A stretch of 47,882 nucleotides of DNA. It comes from Hanstruepera ponticola (GTDB lineage: Bacteria > Bacteroidota > Bacteroidia > Flavobacteriales > Flavobacteriaceae). Shown in pieces: positions 23,195 through 32,242 of the stretch. The stretch lies in NCBI RefSeq assembly GCF_012931685.1, contig NZ_JABANC010000010.1:1-47882 (forward strand), read 5' to 3'. The translations under genes and the position numbers were made by a program. The notes under the pieces are model-generated. The model was not told the DNA's origin and searched no databases. It saw only the letters and a program-made list of their open reading frames with translations. Positions within the stretch are counted from its first letter, which is position 1; each line of letters opens with the position of its first letter.

Positions 23195-25729
23195 ATGTTA
23201 AGAAGAATACAAGCCACATTTATTTGCCTTTTAATTTCCTTAAGCGCTCTGGCGCAACAACCCCAAAAACCTAATGCTTCAGAAATATACGAGTCCATTA
23301 AAAAGCTTAACTTTTTAGGTTCAGTTCTCTATGTAGCCGCACACCCTGATGACGAAAACACACGACTCATTTCGTATATGTCGAATGAGGTTAAAGCTAG
23401 AACAGCTTATTTATCACTCACACGTGGTGATGGTGGTCAAAACCTTATTGGTCCTGAAATACGTGAATTATTAGGGGTTATTAGAACACAAGAACTCTTA
23501 ACAGCTCGACAGATTGACGGTGGCGAGCAACGTTTTACACGTGCCAATGACTTTGGCTACTCTAAACACCCACATGAAACATTACAAATCTGGAACAAAA
23601 AGGAAGTATTGAGTGATGTTGTTTTAGCCATCAGACAATTCCAACCAGATATTATCATCAACCGCTTTGACCACAGAACACCTGGAAGTACGCATGGTCA
23701 CCACACCAGTTCTGCCATGTTAAGTGTTGAAGCATTTGATTTGGCAAATAGCCAAACTGCCTACCCAAGTCAATTGGAAAATCTTAAACCCTGGCAACCC
23801 AAACGTATATTTTTTAATACCTCTTGGTGGTTTTATGGTAGCCAAGAGCGTTTTGAAAAAGCAGATAAAACCAATTTAATCGGTTTTGATACAGGCGAAT
23901 ACTTTCCCTCAAAAGGTTTAAGCAATACCGAAATAGCAGCGTTAAGCCGTAGTCAACACAAATCGCAAGGATTTGGTAATACAGGAACTCGTGGTACCCA
24001 AATGGAGTATATTGAATTGATAAAAGGTGAAATGCCCAATGATAAAACTAATTTATTCGAAGGTATTGACACATCTTGGAGTCGTGTAAAAGGTGGCCAA
24101 GCTATCGGAACTATTTTAAAAGATGTTGAAGCTAATTACGACTTTAAGAATCCATCAGCTTCAATTCCAAAACTAGTTACTGCCTATCAATTGATTCAAA
24201 AATTAGAAAATGACCATTGGAGAACGGTTAAAACAGAAGAGATAAAAAAAATCATCGCGGCTTGTGCGGGCTTATATTTAGAAGCTGTCGCCAAAACCAA
24301 TCACGCGACTTTAAATGAATCCCTTGAACTCAATCTTGAAGTGATTAATCGTAGTTCTTTAAATATGGACTTGGTATCCTATATAAATCCTAACGGCTTA
24401 TTAGTTAATAAAGGAATCACTCTCAAAGAAAATAATAATATTGCTATTGAAGAAAACTTCAAGGTTACAGCAACAGATGATGAAGAAATTACCACCACAC
24501 CATATTGGCTGACGGAAAAAGGCACGCTTGGTATGTATAAAGTTTCTGACCCATCATTAATAGGAAAACCAGAAACGCCTGATTACTTTACAGTAACCTT
24601 TAATATTACAATTGACAACGTTACCATTCCATTTACAAAATCAGTAGTATATAAAACCAATGACCCTGTAAAGGGAGAAGTTTACAAACCTTTTGAAATT
24701 ATTCCGGAAGCCACTGCGAGAATTACAGAGAAAGTAATCATATTCGATTCGGACAATGAAAAAGAAATTTTAGTGAGTGTAAAAGCTGGACGAAACAATT
24801 TGAATGGTGTTGTGGAGTTATGCCATCCTAACAATTGGAATGTGTACCCAGATAAGCAAACCATTTCTATTTCCAATAAAGGAGAAGAGCAAACAGTGGC
24901 TTTCAAAGTAATTCCGCCAAATAATCAAGATGAAGGCTTTGTAAGTCCATTAGTTACCATTGGCGAAAACAAATACACTGATGAACTGATAGAAATTGAT
25001 TATGATCATATCCCTTATCAAACGGTCTTGTTACCAAGTGAGAGTAAAATAGTTCGTTTAGACATAAAAAAGAAAGGTGATAATATTGGATACATTGCAG
25101 GAGCTGGCGATGTTGTTCCTGAAAGCTTACAACAAATAGGCTACCATGTTTTAACTATAGCTCCAGAAGACATAACTCCAGAAAATTTAAACCGCTTTGA
25201 TGCTTTAGTTATTGGTATTCGCGCATACAATACAATTGAAACTTTAAAATTTAAACAAGATATCTTATTTGACTTTGTAGAAAATGGTGGTAATATGATT
25301 GTACAATACAATACCAGTCGCGGATTAAAAGTTGATAATTTAGCACCTTATAAATTAGAGTTATCTCGTGATCGCGTTACAGATGAGTTTGCAGAAGTTA
25401 AATTTCTAGAACCTAATCATCCTTTATTAAATTACCCTAACAAAATTACAGAACAGGATTTTGATGGATGGACTCAAGAGCGTGGTTTATACTTCCCAGA
25501 TTCATGGGGAAAAGAATTTACACCTATATTATCCATGAATGATAAAGGAGAATCATCAAAAAAAGGTAGTCTTCTTGTTGCACAATATGGTAAAGGCTAC
25601 TACATATATACTGGCTTAAGTTTCTTCAGGGAATTTCCTGCAGGTGTATCAGGAGCCTATAGGTTGTTTGCCAATATGTTATCCATTGGACAGGAAACAT
25701 TAAAACCTGAACAAAACTTAAAAAACTAA
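23195..25729 (+). CDS. Exported PIG-L family deacetylase with C-terminal ThuA-like domain
   Basis: 844 residues from the ATG at 23195, which begins a signal peptide (RIQATFICLLISLSALAQ). The N-terminal third is a PIG-L/LmbE zinc deacetylase: VAAHPDDENTR gives the ligands, GHHTSS supplies the later histidine, and TRGDGGQN is typical. A beta-sandwich middle region (about 370-620) is followed by a glutamine amidotransferase/ThuA-like domain (DALVIGIRAYNT, FVENGGNMIVQYNTSRG). Such enzymes act on N-acetylated sugars or related amides in the periplasm. The following 33-aa membrane peptide and sodium:solute symporter are 4 bp and 108 bp away, suggesting that the released product is imported. Confidence 0.88.
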   Translation: MLRRIQATFICLLISLSALAQQPQKPNASEIYESIKKLNFLGSVLYVAAHPDDENTRLISYMSNEVKARTAYLSLTRGDGGQNLIGPEIRELLGVIRTQELLTARQIDGGEQRFTRANDFGYSKHPHETLQIWNKKEVLSDVVLAIRQFQPDIIINRFDHRTPGSTHGHHTSSAMLSVEAFDLANSQTAYPSQLENLKPWQPKRIFFNTSWWFYGSQERFEKADKTNLIGFDTGEYFPSKGLSNTEIAALSRSQHKSQGFGNTGTRGTQMEYIELIKGEMPNDKTNLFEGIDTSWSRVKGGQAIGTILKDVEANYDFKNPSASIPKLVTAYQLIQKLENDHWRTVKTEEIKKIIAACAGLYLEAVAKTNHATLNESLELNLEVINRSSLNMDLVSYINPNGLLVNKGITLKENNNIAIEENFKVTATDDEEITTTPYWLTEKGTLGMYKVSDPSLIGKPETPDYFTVTFNITIDNVTIPFTKSVVYKTNDPVKGEVYKPFEIIPEATARITEKVIIFDSDNEKEILVSVKAGRNNLNGVVELCHPNNWNVYPDKQTISISNKGEEQTVAFKVIPPNNQDEGFVSPLVTIGENKYTDELIEIDYDHIPYQTVLLPSESKIVRLDIKKKGDNIGYIAGAGDVVPESLQQIGYHVLTIAPEDITPENLNRFDALVIGIRAYNTIETLKFKQDILFDFVENGGNMIVQYNTSRGLKVDNLAPYKLELSRDRVTDEFAEVKFLEPNHPLLNYPNKITEQDFDGWTQERGLYFPDSWGKEFTPILSMNDKGESSKKGSLLVAQYGKGYYIYTGLSFFREFPAGVSGAYRLFANMLSIGQETLKPEQNLKN

Positions 25730-25733
25730 TCTC

Positions 25734-25835
25734 ATGAATGAATCCAACTACCAATGGAAGAAAATGTACACATTAGTACTTCTAGCTAATGTGGTTTATT
25801 GGATTGTCTTCTATCTAATCATGCAAGCCTTTTAA
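25734..25835 (+). CDS. 33-residue single-span membrane peptide
   Basis: ATG at 25734, TAA at 25833-25835. The peptide has a polar N-terminus (NESNYQWKKM) and one hydrophobic helix (YTLVLLANVVYWIVFYLI). It starts 4 bp after the PIG-L stop and ends 2 bp before the symporter ATG at 25838, so translation of all three is probably coupled. Position and composition suggest a small subunit or stabiliser of the symporter, as known for other small membrane proteins paired with transporters; no family was recognised and this is inference. Confidence 0.65.
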   Translation: MNESNYQWKKMYTLVLLANVVYWIVFYLIMQAF

Positions 25836-25837
25836 TT

Positions 25838-27529
25838 ATGCAAACATTAGATTGGATTATCTTATCATTGACTTTATTGACAATAGTTGGCTATGGAACT
25901 TACCAAACTAGAGGCAGTAAGAACGTTCAGGATTACTTAAAAGGTGGTAACTCTTCCCAATGGTGGACTATTGGATTATCTGTTATGGCAACTCAAGCTA
26001 GTGCCATTACCTTTCTATCAACTCCTGGTCAGGCGTTTAATGATGGAATGGGATTTGTTCAATTTTACTTTGGACTACCAATAGCCATGGTTGTTATTTG
26101 TATGGTTTTTATACCACTTTACCATAGACTTAAAGTATATACAGCCTATGAGTTTTTAGAAAATAGGTTTGATTTAAAAACCCGCACACTTACTGCTATT
26201 TTATTCCTAATACAACGTGGTTTAGCTGCTGGAATAACCATTTTTGCTCCTGCAATTATACTATCAGTGGTATTGGGTTGGAACTTATTATTGCTTAACG
26301 TTATTATAGGTATTCTAGTTATTATATACACTGTTTCAGGAGGTACTAAAGCTGTAAATGTTACTCAAAAACACCAAATGGTTGTTATTTTTACAGGAAT
26401 GGTCATAGCTTTTATTCTTATTGTAAATAAGCTTCCGGAAAATATCACTTTTAGTAATGCTTTAGACATTGCTGGAGCTAGTGGTAAAATGGACATTCTT
26501 GATTTCTCTTTTGATTTGAATAATCGTTACACCTTTTGGAGTGGTATTATTGGTGGTACGTTTTTAATGCTTTCTTACTTTGGAACAGACCAAAGCCAAG
26601 TGCAGCGTTATCTATCAGGAAAATCCGTAAGGGAAATGCAACTAGGTCTTATTTTTAACGGAATCTTCAAAGTACCTATGCAATTCTTTATTTTGTTAGT
26701 TGGTGTGATGGTATTTGTTTTTTATCAATTTAATAAAGCTCCTGTTAATTTCAATCCTGTGGCAACCGAAGTTGTTTTAGAAACTGAATATGCTGATGAA
26801 TATGAAAGGCTACAAACTGAACAAGATGCTATTTATGAAGATAAGCAAGCACTTATTGCCGATTTCATTACCAATAAAAACGAGGCTTCAATTCTAGGTG
26901 TTGCTCTTGCTAATGCCAAAAATGATAGTATTCGGAATCGTGCCAAAGCATTAATAGAAAAAGCTGGCGAAGCCAAACAAATAAAAGTTGAAAGTAACGA
27001 TAAGGATTATGTTTTTATTCATTTTATCCTAAACAATCTCCCTCGTGGTTTAATTGGATTGCTGCTAGCAGTAATTTTAAGCGCGGCCATGTCAAGTACA
27101 GCAAGTGAATTAAATGCACTAGCATCAACCACTACAATAGATTTATATAAGCGAAATACAACTGAAAAAACTGAAACCCAAATGGTAAAAGCCTCAAGAT
27201 GGTTTACTTTAATTTGGGGAATATTAGCCATTTTGGTTGCCTGTGTTGCCAATTTAGCCGAAAATCTCATCCAGCTTGTAAATATCATAGGATCTATATT
27301 TTATGGCAATGTATTGGGTATTTTTCTATTAGCATTCTTTTTTAAATATATTAAAGGTAATGCTGTATTCGTTGCTGCTTTAATAACGCAAGTTCTTGTA
27401 ATAGGCCTGTTCTTGCTTAATGAATTTGAAATGATTAATCTACCTTTTCTTTGGCTTAATTTTGTTGGCTGTGTCATTGTGATTGTCATTGCTCACATCT
27501 TTCAAGGAATTACAAAACAAACAACTTAA
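25838..27529 (+). CDS. Sodium:solute symporter (SSS family)
   Basis: 563 residues from the ATG at 25838; an upstream start at 25799 would overlap the 33-aa gene and add a non-hydrophobic stretch. It has about 13 TM segments with SSS motifs: GLSVMATQASAITFLSTPGQ in TM1-2, YFGTDQSQVQRYLSGKS, and AMSSTASELNALAST in the later core. A hydrophilic insert of ~85 residues (about 305-390, rich in E, K and A) interrupts the core between TM segments, as in some Bacteroidota members. Na+-driven uptake of a sugar, acid or amide; the upstream deacetylase suggests a carbohydrate product. Confidence 0.9.
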   Translation: MQTLDWIILSLTLLTIVGYGTYQTRGSKNVQDYLKGGNSSQWWTIGLSVMATQASAITFLSTPGQAFNDGMGFVQFYFGLPIAMVVICMVFIPLYHRLKVYTAYEFLENRFDLKTRTLTAILFLIQRGLAAGITIFAPAIILSVVLGWNLLLLNVIIGILVIIYTVSGGTKAVNVTQKHQMVVIFTGMVIAFILIVNKLPENITFSNALDIAGASGKMDILDFSFDLNNRYTFWSGIIGGTFLMLSYFGTDQSQVQRYLSGKSVREMQLGLIFNGIFKVPMQFFILLVGVMVFVFYQFNKAPVNFNPVATEVVLETEYADEYERLQTEQDAIYEDKQALIADFITNKNEASILGVALANAKNDSIRNRAKALIEKAGEAKQIKVESNDKDYVFIHFILNNLPRGLIGLLLAVILSAAMSSTASELNALASTTTIDLYKRNTTEKTETQMVKASRWFTLIWGILAILVACVANLAENLIQLVNIIGSIFYGNVLGIFLLAFFFKYIKGNAVFVAALITQVLVIGLFLLNEFEMINLPFLWLNFVGCVIVIVIAHIFQGITKQTT

Positions 27530-27548
27530 TAATACCGTCTTCATATAA

Positions 27549-27580
27549 AAAGCAGCTCAAATTGAGCTGCTTTTTTTTGT
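27549..27580 (+). terminator. Intrinsic terminator of the PIG-L/symporter operon
   Basis: AGCAGCTC (27551-27558) pairs with GAGCTGCT (27564-27571) around AAATT, followed by a run of eight or more T. Confidence 0.9.
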
Positions 27581-27668
27581 CATATATATTATTCTTTTTG
27601 TAAATTATATTTGTCTATATGTAAAGTTTGTTTTACTTTTGATTAATCAATTTTAAAATCGAACAGTT

Positions 27669-28136
27669 ATGAAATCAAATTATTTATTATCAAACAAATT
27701 CAAACCGCTAGGTTGGTTTTTGTTTATTATCGGACTCATTGGTGGTATCATTCTCTACGCTATAGATTACGATGGAGAGGTTATGGTTACCAAAGTGTTT
27801 TCTATTTATAGCGACCCTTTTATAGGTGATGCTGGGTTCTTTAAAGTAATTGAAAACGGTATTGCAGATGAACTTGTTTATGTATGTTTAATCATAGGAG
27901 GACTTCTTGTAGGATTTACAAAAGAAAAAGTTGAAGATGAGTATATTTACAAGCTTCGGACTGAATCACTAGTTTGGGCCATTATTTTCAATTATATATT
28001 ATTACTTTTTACAATTGTATTTGTATATGACATGACATTTTTTAATGTGTTAATTTTCAACGTTTTCACACCTCTACTATTCTTCGTATTCCGATTTAAC
28101 TTTATTAAACTAAAATCTGGCAACCATGAAGAATAA
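27669..28136 (+). CDS. Four-TM membrane protein paired with an XRE regulator
   Basis: 155 residues with four hydrophobic segments (about 14-31, 68-84, 103-119 and 123-141); family not recognised. It overlaps the following HTH gene by 11 bp, so the two are translated together. Similar layouts (small integral membrane protein plus a ~65-aa Cro/CI-type regulator) are widespread, and the membrane part is suspected to tune the regulator or sense an envelope signal; that role is inference here. Confidence 0.8.
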   Translation: MKSNYLLSNKFKPLGWFLFIIGLIGGIILYAIDYDGEVMVTKVFSIYSDPFIGDAGFFKVIENGIADELVYVCLIIGGLLVGFTKEKVEDEYIYKLRTESLVWAIIFNYILLLFTIVFVYDMTFFNVLIFNVFTPLLFFVFRFNFIKLKSGNHEE

Positions 28137-28326
28137 CCTAAAAGTTGAGCGCGCGATTCACAATTTAACTCAAGCTGATTTAGCTGACAAAATTGGCGTA
28201 AGCAGACAATCCATTAACGCCATGGAAAAAAACAAATATGTTCCATCAACAGTGTTAGCTTTAAAAATTGCTAAATTGTTTAATAAACCTGTTGAAGCTA
28301 TTTTTTTTCTTGAAGAAACTGACTAA
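28126..28326 (+). CDS. XRE (Cro/CI) family HTH regulator, minimal
   Basis: 66 residues, essentially only the HTH: VERAIHNLTQADLADKIGVSRQSINAMEKNKYVPSTVLAL in the canonical TQ-x-LA-x-x-(I/V)GVSRQ-x-I pattern, then ALKIAKLFNKPVEAIFFLEE, the helix that closes the domain. DNA-binding dimer, likely autoregulating the pair. It overlaps the upstream membrane-protein gene by 11 bp and is closed by the terminator at 28329. Confidence 0.92.
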   Translation: MKNNLKVERAIHNLTQADLADKIGVSRQSINAMEKNKYVPSTVLALKIAKLFNKPVEAIFFLEETD

Positions 28327-28328
28327 AA

Positions 28329-28352
28329 AAAGCGACCAATTGGTCGCTTTTT
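28329..28352 (+). terminator. Intrinsic terminator after the XRE gene
   Basis: AGCGACCA (28331-28338) pairs with TGGTCGCT (28341-28348), a perfect palindrome with flanking A and T runs; it can serve the convergent gene ending at 28373 too. Confidence 0.85.
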
Positions 28353-28372
28353 ATTCTTATAAATTTAGAAAA

Positions 28373-29221
28373 CTAGTTCGCCTCCCACTCTTTTAATGAC
28401 TCTTCATTAAACTTCACATATTGATTATTACCAGCTTCTTTAGCTCCTGCTAACGATTTTTTAGCTAGTGCAATAGCGCCATCTTTATCTCCTGCTTTTG
28501 CATAAATTAAAGACTGTTGTCTTAATTGCCAAAAAGCTGGTTTTTCAGTCATTGACATAGCCTTATCTATCCATTCTTTAGCTTGCTTCATATCTTTACC
28601 TTCCTGTAAATAGTAAACAGATGCAGCATAATAATCTTGAGCTGTTGGATTACCGTTTAAGGCGTCATTTATAGAAGTTAAAACTTTTTCATCTGTAGGG
28701 ACAGTGAAAGGCACGGCAATATATGTGTCAGCCCAAATAATATCTAATGTCGCACTACCATTTCTAATGTTGTTTATATCAATTGATAATGTTTCAACAT
28801 TGAATGGTAATTTGTGAGATTGTACTTTTGCTATAGCTGCAACTTTGCTCTCATCCCATTCTTGTGGAACTCCCCAATTTTCAGTATCCGAATATAAGTA
28901 AACTTCCCAAAGTGACTCTCCTGGCTTTGTGAAAATAGCATAAGATCCAGCAGGTACTTTATTACCTCCAATGGTTATAGGGTCACTAAAAGTAATAATA
29001 GTATTTTTATTAGCTCCTGTACGCCACATTTTGTCATAAGCTTCCAATCCACCAAATATTTTTCTATCCTTTACTCCAGGACGCGAATATTCAATGGTAA
29101 TATCTGTTAATCCAACCTTTTGCTCTACTTTACTAAAAGGGCTTGGTTGTGGTGTTGTAACCTGCGCATTCATAGAGAATGAAAAGGCCAATAACAATGT
29201 AAATAATAATAGTTTTTTCAT
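28373..29221 (-). CDS. Exported DUF2911 protein
   Basis: 282 residues with a signal peptide (KKLLLFTLLLAFSFSMNAQ). The DUF2911 core is clear: PSPFSKVEQKVGLTDITIEY, SRPGVKDRKIFGGL, WRTGANKNTIITFS and VPAGSYAIFTKPG (about residues 27-130). The C-terminal ~80 residues resemble a TPR-type helical segment (YYLQEGKDMKQAKEWIDKA). Function not established; the family is common in Bacteroidota secretomes. It is a single gene on the minus strand facing the terminator at 28329. Confidence 0.88.
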   Translation of the reverse strand: MKKLLLFTLLLAFSFSMNAQVTTPQPSPFSKVEQKVGLTDITIEYSRPGVKDRKIFGGLEAYDKMWRTGANKNTIITFSDPITIGGNKVPAGSYAIFTKPGESLWEVYLYSDTENWGVPQEWDESKVAAIAKVQSHKLPFNVETLSIDINNIRNGSATLDIIWADTYIAVPFTVPTDEKVLTSINDALNGNPTAQDYYAASVYYLQEGKDMKQAKEWIDKAMSMTEKPAFWQLRQQSLIYAKAGDKDGAIALAKKSLAGAKEAGNNQYVKFNEESLKEWEAN

Positions 29222-29314
29222 ATGATTAGTGTAGTTTGATTTATATAGTAAAAATACGGATAAAGATTTTTATGAAATGTTAACAAAAAGATAAATAGCT
29301 AAAGCCTTTGAAAG

Positions 29315-29746
29315 CTAGTCGTTATCCCAATCAAACTTTTTATAAACACTCCGTTCTAATTCTGCAAAATTCTCTAAATGATTAATATACTGATCGGTTG
29401 TCAAAATTGCTTTAACCTCCATGTTCATTTTATCAACTATCTCGTCAAATTTAATGTGTATTTCTTCATCAGTATGAGCCTTATCCTTGTCATTCAAACG
29501 ACTCATGTCATAAATACGTGAAAAAATAATAGCATCATATTCCTCGCGCACCTCATCAGATAGTTTCATCTCATTCACACGCTCATATAACCAATGAGCC
29601 ATATTTGCACGCTCCTCTACAGTATAAACTGTATCAACTTTTGCAGCTTGACGTCTTTGTTGTTTCGTACTAACGGTGTTTTGTCCAAATGATGACACAA
29701 CAACAAATAATGTTAAAATAGTTAGATAGTAGTATTTGTCTTTCAT
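29315..29746 (-). CDS. Small exported helical protein, unknown function
   Basis: 143 residues with a signal peptide ending near SSFGQ (residue 22). The mature part is mostly charged helix (MKLSDEVREEYDAIIFSRIYDMSRLNDK, read in parts) and ends MEVKAILTTDQYINHLENF, resembling the LTxxQ-like helical repeats of periplasmic Spy/CpxP-type proteins, but no exact motif. Function unknown. Single gene; a 324-bp gap with a promoter follows on the other strand. Confidence 0.7.
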   Translation of the reverse strand: MKDKYYYLTILTLFVVVSSFGQNTVSTKQQRRQAAKVDTVYTVEERANMAHWLYERVNEMKLSDEVREEYDAIIFSRIYDMSRLNDKDKAHTDEEIHIKFDEIVDKMNMEVKAILTTDQYINHLENFAELERSVYKKFDWDND

Positions 29747-29947
29747 AGTAAAATAAAATTATATTCAAATATAATAATTCTTTAGAGTGTATGATGATAT
29801 CATCTTGAATAATTTAAGTCATATTTTTCAAACTAATTTATCTATATGACACTATAGATTATATAGATACGCATTTACAAAACCAAGCATTTAAAAGTGG
29901 TAATTTGAAAAATTAAATATTTTTTGTCAAACTTATTTAAAATAAAA

Positions 29948-29978
29948 TTGGACAAATAAATTATTTTATCTAACTTTG
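29948..29978 (+). promoter_or_regulatory. Strong Bacteroidota promoter of the folE-photolyase operon
   Basis: TTGG (29948-29951), 19 nt, then TAACTTTG (29971-29978), an exact TAnnTTTG. The predicted start near 29984 leaves a ~85-nt leader before folE. The rest of the 29747-30070 gap shows no gene. No operator was identified. Confidence 0.7.
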
Positions 29979-30070
29979 AAAATGAAATATTAGACAAACA
30001 ACAATTTTAAGTTAAAATAATGCTTTGATTTCTGTTACAAACACAAGTACAGCATTACAAAAAAAGAGCT

Positions 30071-30766
30071 ATGAAAATTAAAACTTTTGAAAAACCAAAA
30101 AACGGCCATCATTTAAATGGGTTTAGTGCAACAGAAATAGGTGACGATCATTTATACACGGGATTGGAAACTCCAATGAAAAAAGATGCCTTTAAGTTAA
30201 CAGATGAAGAAAAGAAAAAGCGTATTGCTTTTCTTTTTGAAGAGATTATGGATGTTATGGGATTAGATTTAACAGACGATTCGTTAAAGGGCACTCCAGA
30301 TCGTGTTGCCAAAATGTACATAGATGAAATATTTTCTGGGTTAAATCCAAAAAACAAGCCTAAAGTGGCCTTATTTGATAATAAGTATCAGTATAATCAA
30401 ATGCTGGTGGAAAAAAATATAACGTTTTATTCTAATTGTGAGCATCATTTTGTTCCTATAATTGGCAAAACTCATTTGGCCTATATTTCCTCTGGTAAGG
30501 TTATTGGACTGTCAAAGCTTAATCGGATTGTGCAGTATTATGCCAAGCGCCCTCAAGTACAAGAGCGTTTAACAAATCAAATTGCAAACGAACTTAAAAA
30601 TGTATTAGAAACAGAAGATATTGCTGTTATAATTGATGCTAAACATTTGTGTGTATCGTCTAGAGGAATTAAAGATGATACATCAGCGACGGTCACAACC
30701 TATTACGGTGGTGCGTTTAACGATCCTCAAAAAATAACTGAATTACATAACTATATAAATCATTAA
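30071..30766 (+). CDS. folE: GTP cyclohydrolase I FolE
   Basis: 231 residues. Zinc ligands C123 and H126 (SNCEHHF) and C194 (KHLCVSSRG) have the same 71-residue Cys spacing as E. coli FolE; LKGTPDRVAKMYIDEIF, HLAYISSGKVIGLSKLNR and QVQERLTNQIA are family blocks. It converts GTP to 7,8-dihydroneopterin triphosphate, the first pterin step of folate synthesis. Here it heads an eight-gene operon ending with a photolyase; since photolyases use folate-derived antenna pterins, a link to the photoenzyme cofactor is possible but inferred. Confidence 0.95.
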   Translation: MKIKTFEKPKNGHHLNGFSATEIGDDHLYTGLETPMKKDAFKLTDEEKKKRIAFLFEEIMDVMGLDLTDDSLKGTPDRVAKMYIDEIFSGLNPKNKPKVALFDNKYQYNQMLVEKNITFYSNCEHHFVPIIGKTHLAYISSGKVIGLSKLNRIVQYYAKRPQVQERLTNQIANELKNVLETEDIAVIIDAKHLCVSSRGIKDDTSATVTTYYGGAFNDPQKITELHNYINH

Positions 30767-30769
30767 GCT

Positions 30770-30994
30770 ATGGAACTAATAAACAAAGCGCTTGAATTTG
30801 AGCAAAGAAAGATGAAATCTTTATCAACTAGTGATAGAATTAAAATCTCAAGAGAAGCTAAACAATTGATTTTAGACTTAAATCAGATTTACAAGCAGAA
30901 AAAAGATGATCGTATTATGGATATTATGAAACGTCTAACCGCTATCAAACGCAAAGTGGAAAAACGTTTAAAAGGTAAGCCATTAATGGCATAA
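30770..30994 (+). CDS. Small basic helical protein, unknown
   Basis: 74 residues, highly charged helices (LEFEQRKMKSLSTSDRIKIS, IYKQKKDDRIMDIMKRLTAIKRKVEKR). No family recognised. It starts 3 bp after the folE stop and ends 9 bp before the SDR gene, so it is a genuine operon member. Its amphipathic helices resemble the Lacal_2735-type protein later in the operon, but no homology is asserted. Confidence 0.75.
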   Translation: MELINKALEFEQRKMKSLSTSDRIKISREAKQLILDLNQIYKQKKDDRIMDIMKRLTAIKRKVEKRLKGKPLMA

Positions 30995-31003
30995 AAAACA
31001 CAT

Positions 31004-31690
31004 ATGAAAACATATATCGTAATAGGTGGCAGCCGCGGAATTGGGCTGTCACTTGTTAATTTATTACTGGAAAACAATAATAAAGTCATAAACATTAGTC
31101 GTAATAAACCAGACTTAAGTCACGACAACCTAACACATCATAGTGCCAATGTTTTAAAAGACGAATTACCCGAAGTAGCATCTTGTGATGGCTTGGTTTA
31201 TTGCCCAGGAAGCATTAACTTAAAACCAGTAGCTCGATTAAAGCTTGATGAGTTTAGAGAAGATTACGAAATAAACGTAATTGGAGCTGTAAAGGCCATA
31301 CAAGCGTATTTACCAAGGCTTAAATCAGGACAAAATCCATCAATCGTACTTTTCAGTACTGTGGCTGTAAAATTGGGAATGCCATTTCATGCCAGCGTAG
31401 CAGCAGCGAAAGCTGGAGTTGAAGGTTTGACCAAGTCATTAGGTGCTGAATTAGCGCCAACAGTTCGTGTTAATGCTATTGCGCCTACAGTAACGGATAC
31501 TGATTTAGCTTCAAAACTATTACGAAATGATAAAATGATGGAAAACATCACCGAAAGGCATCCTTTAAAGAAATTTTTAAAGCCAGATGAAGTGGCAAAT
31601 ATGGCAGCCTTTTTATTATCAGAAAACGCAAGTTCACTTTCGGGTCAAATATTTGAAATGGATTGCGGTATTGTTTCTTTTAAAATATAA
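31004..31690 (+). CDS. SDR family protein lacking the catalytic Tyr
   Basis: 228 residues. Rossmann motif GGSRGIG (about residue 8) binds NAD(P); S118 (FSTVAV) is at the catalytic Ser position and K136 is in place, but the YxxxK tyrosine is V132 (SVAAAK). RVNAIAPTVTDTDLASKLL is the usual loop after the active site. Without Tyr the classical hydride transfer should be impaired; this SVAAAK form may be a subgroup with another use, for instance nucleotide binding or a different acid. It lies between a small helical protein and glutathione peroxidase in the stress operon. Confidence 0.87.
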   Translation: MKTYIVIGGSRGIGLSLVNLLLENNNKVINISRNKPDLSHDNLTHHSANVLKDELPEVASCDGLVYCPGSINLKPVARLKLDEFREDYEINVIGAVKAIQAYLPRLKSGQNPSIVLFSTVAVKLGMPFHASVAAAKAGVEGLTKSLGAELAPTVRVNAIAPTVTDTDLASKLLRNDKMMENITERHPLKKFLKPDEVANMAAFLLSENASSLSGQIFEMDCGIVSFKI

Positions 31691-31693
31691 ATC

Positions 31694-32239
31694 ATGAAAA
31701 AACTCTTTATAATTTGTCTTATGCTAAACTTCTTTAATAAAACAAGAGCACAAAATACACCTACAGAATCTTTATATGATATTCAAATTAACAATTTAGC
31801 AGGCGAACCCATTAATTTAGCAGATTACAAAGGCAAGTATATTCTTTTTGTAAATGTAGCTTCAAAATGTGGTTTTACAGGGCAATATGCCGACCTACAA
31901 AAGCTGTATGATGAATACCAAGATAATCTAATGATAATTGGTGTTCCTTGTAACCAATTCGGTGGTCAAGAACCTGGTACTGCCGATGAAATTCAAACCT
32001 TTTGCGAAAAAAATTATGGCGTTAGTTTTTTAATGACAGAAAAAGTTGATGTTAAAGGCGACAATCAGCACCCACTCTACAAGTGGTTGACGAGTAAAGA
32101 ATTAAACGGTAATTCAAATTCAAGTGTGAAATGGAATTTTCAGAAATATTTAGTTGATGAAAATGGTAATCTTTTAGATTATTATTTTTCAGTAACCAAT
32201 CCAACAAGCGCAAAAATCACAAAGCATTTAAACCAATAA
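31694..32239 (+). CDS. Exported glutathione peroxidase-type thiol peroxidase
   Basis: 181 residues with a predicted signal peptide (FIICLMLNFFNKTRAQ), so it works outside the cytoplasm. The peroxidatic residue is C59 in VASKCGFTGQY, i.e. a Cys and not a selenocysteine enzyme. The catalytic Gln and Trp/Asn are in NQFGGQEPGT and VKWNFQKYLVD. Family members reduce H2O2 and lipid hydroperoxides, in bacteria usually with thioredoxin. It is 3 bp from the SDR gene and 3 bp from the next small gene, part of the photo-oxidative stress operon. Confidence 0.92.
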   Translation: MKKLFIICLMLNFFNKTRAQNTPTESLYDIQINNLAGEPINLADYKGKYILFVNVASKCGFTGQYADLQKLYDEYQDNLMIIGVPCNQFGGQEPGTADEIQTFCEKNYGVSFLMTEKVDVKGDNQHPLYKWLTSKELNGNSNSSVKWNFQKYLVDENGNLLDYYFSVTNPTSAKITKHLNQ

Positions 32240-32242
32240 ATT

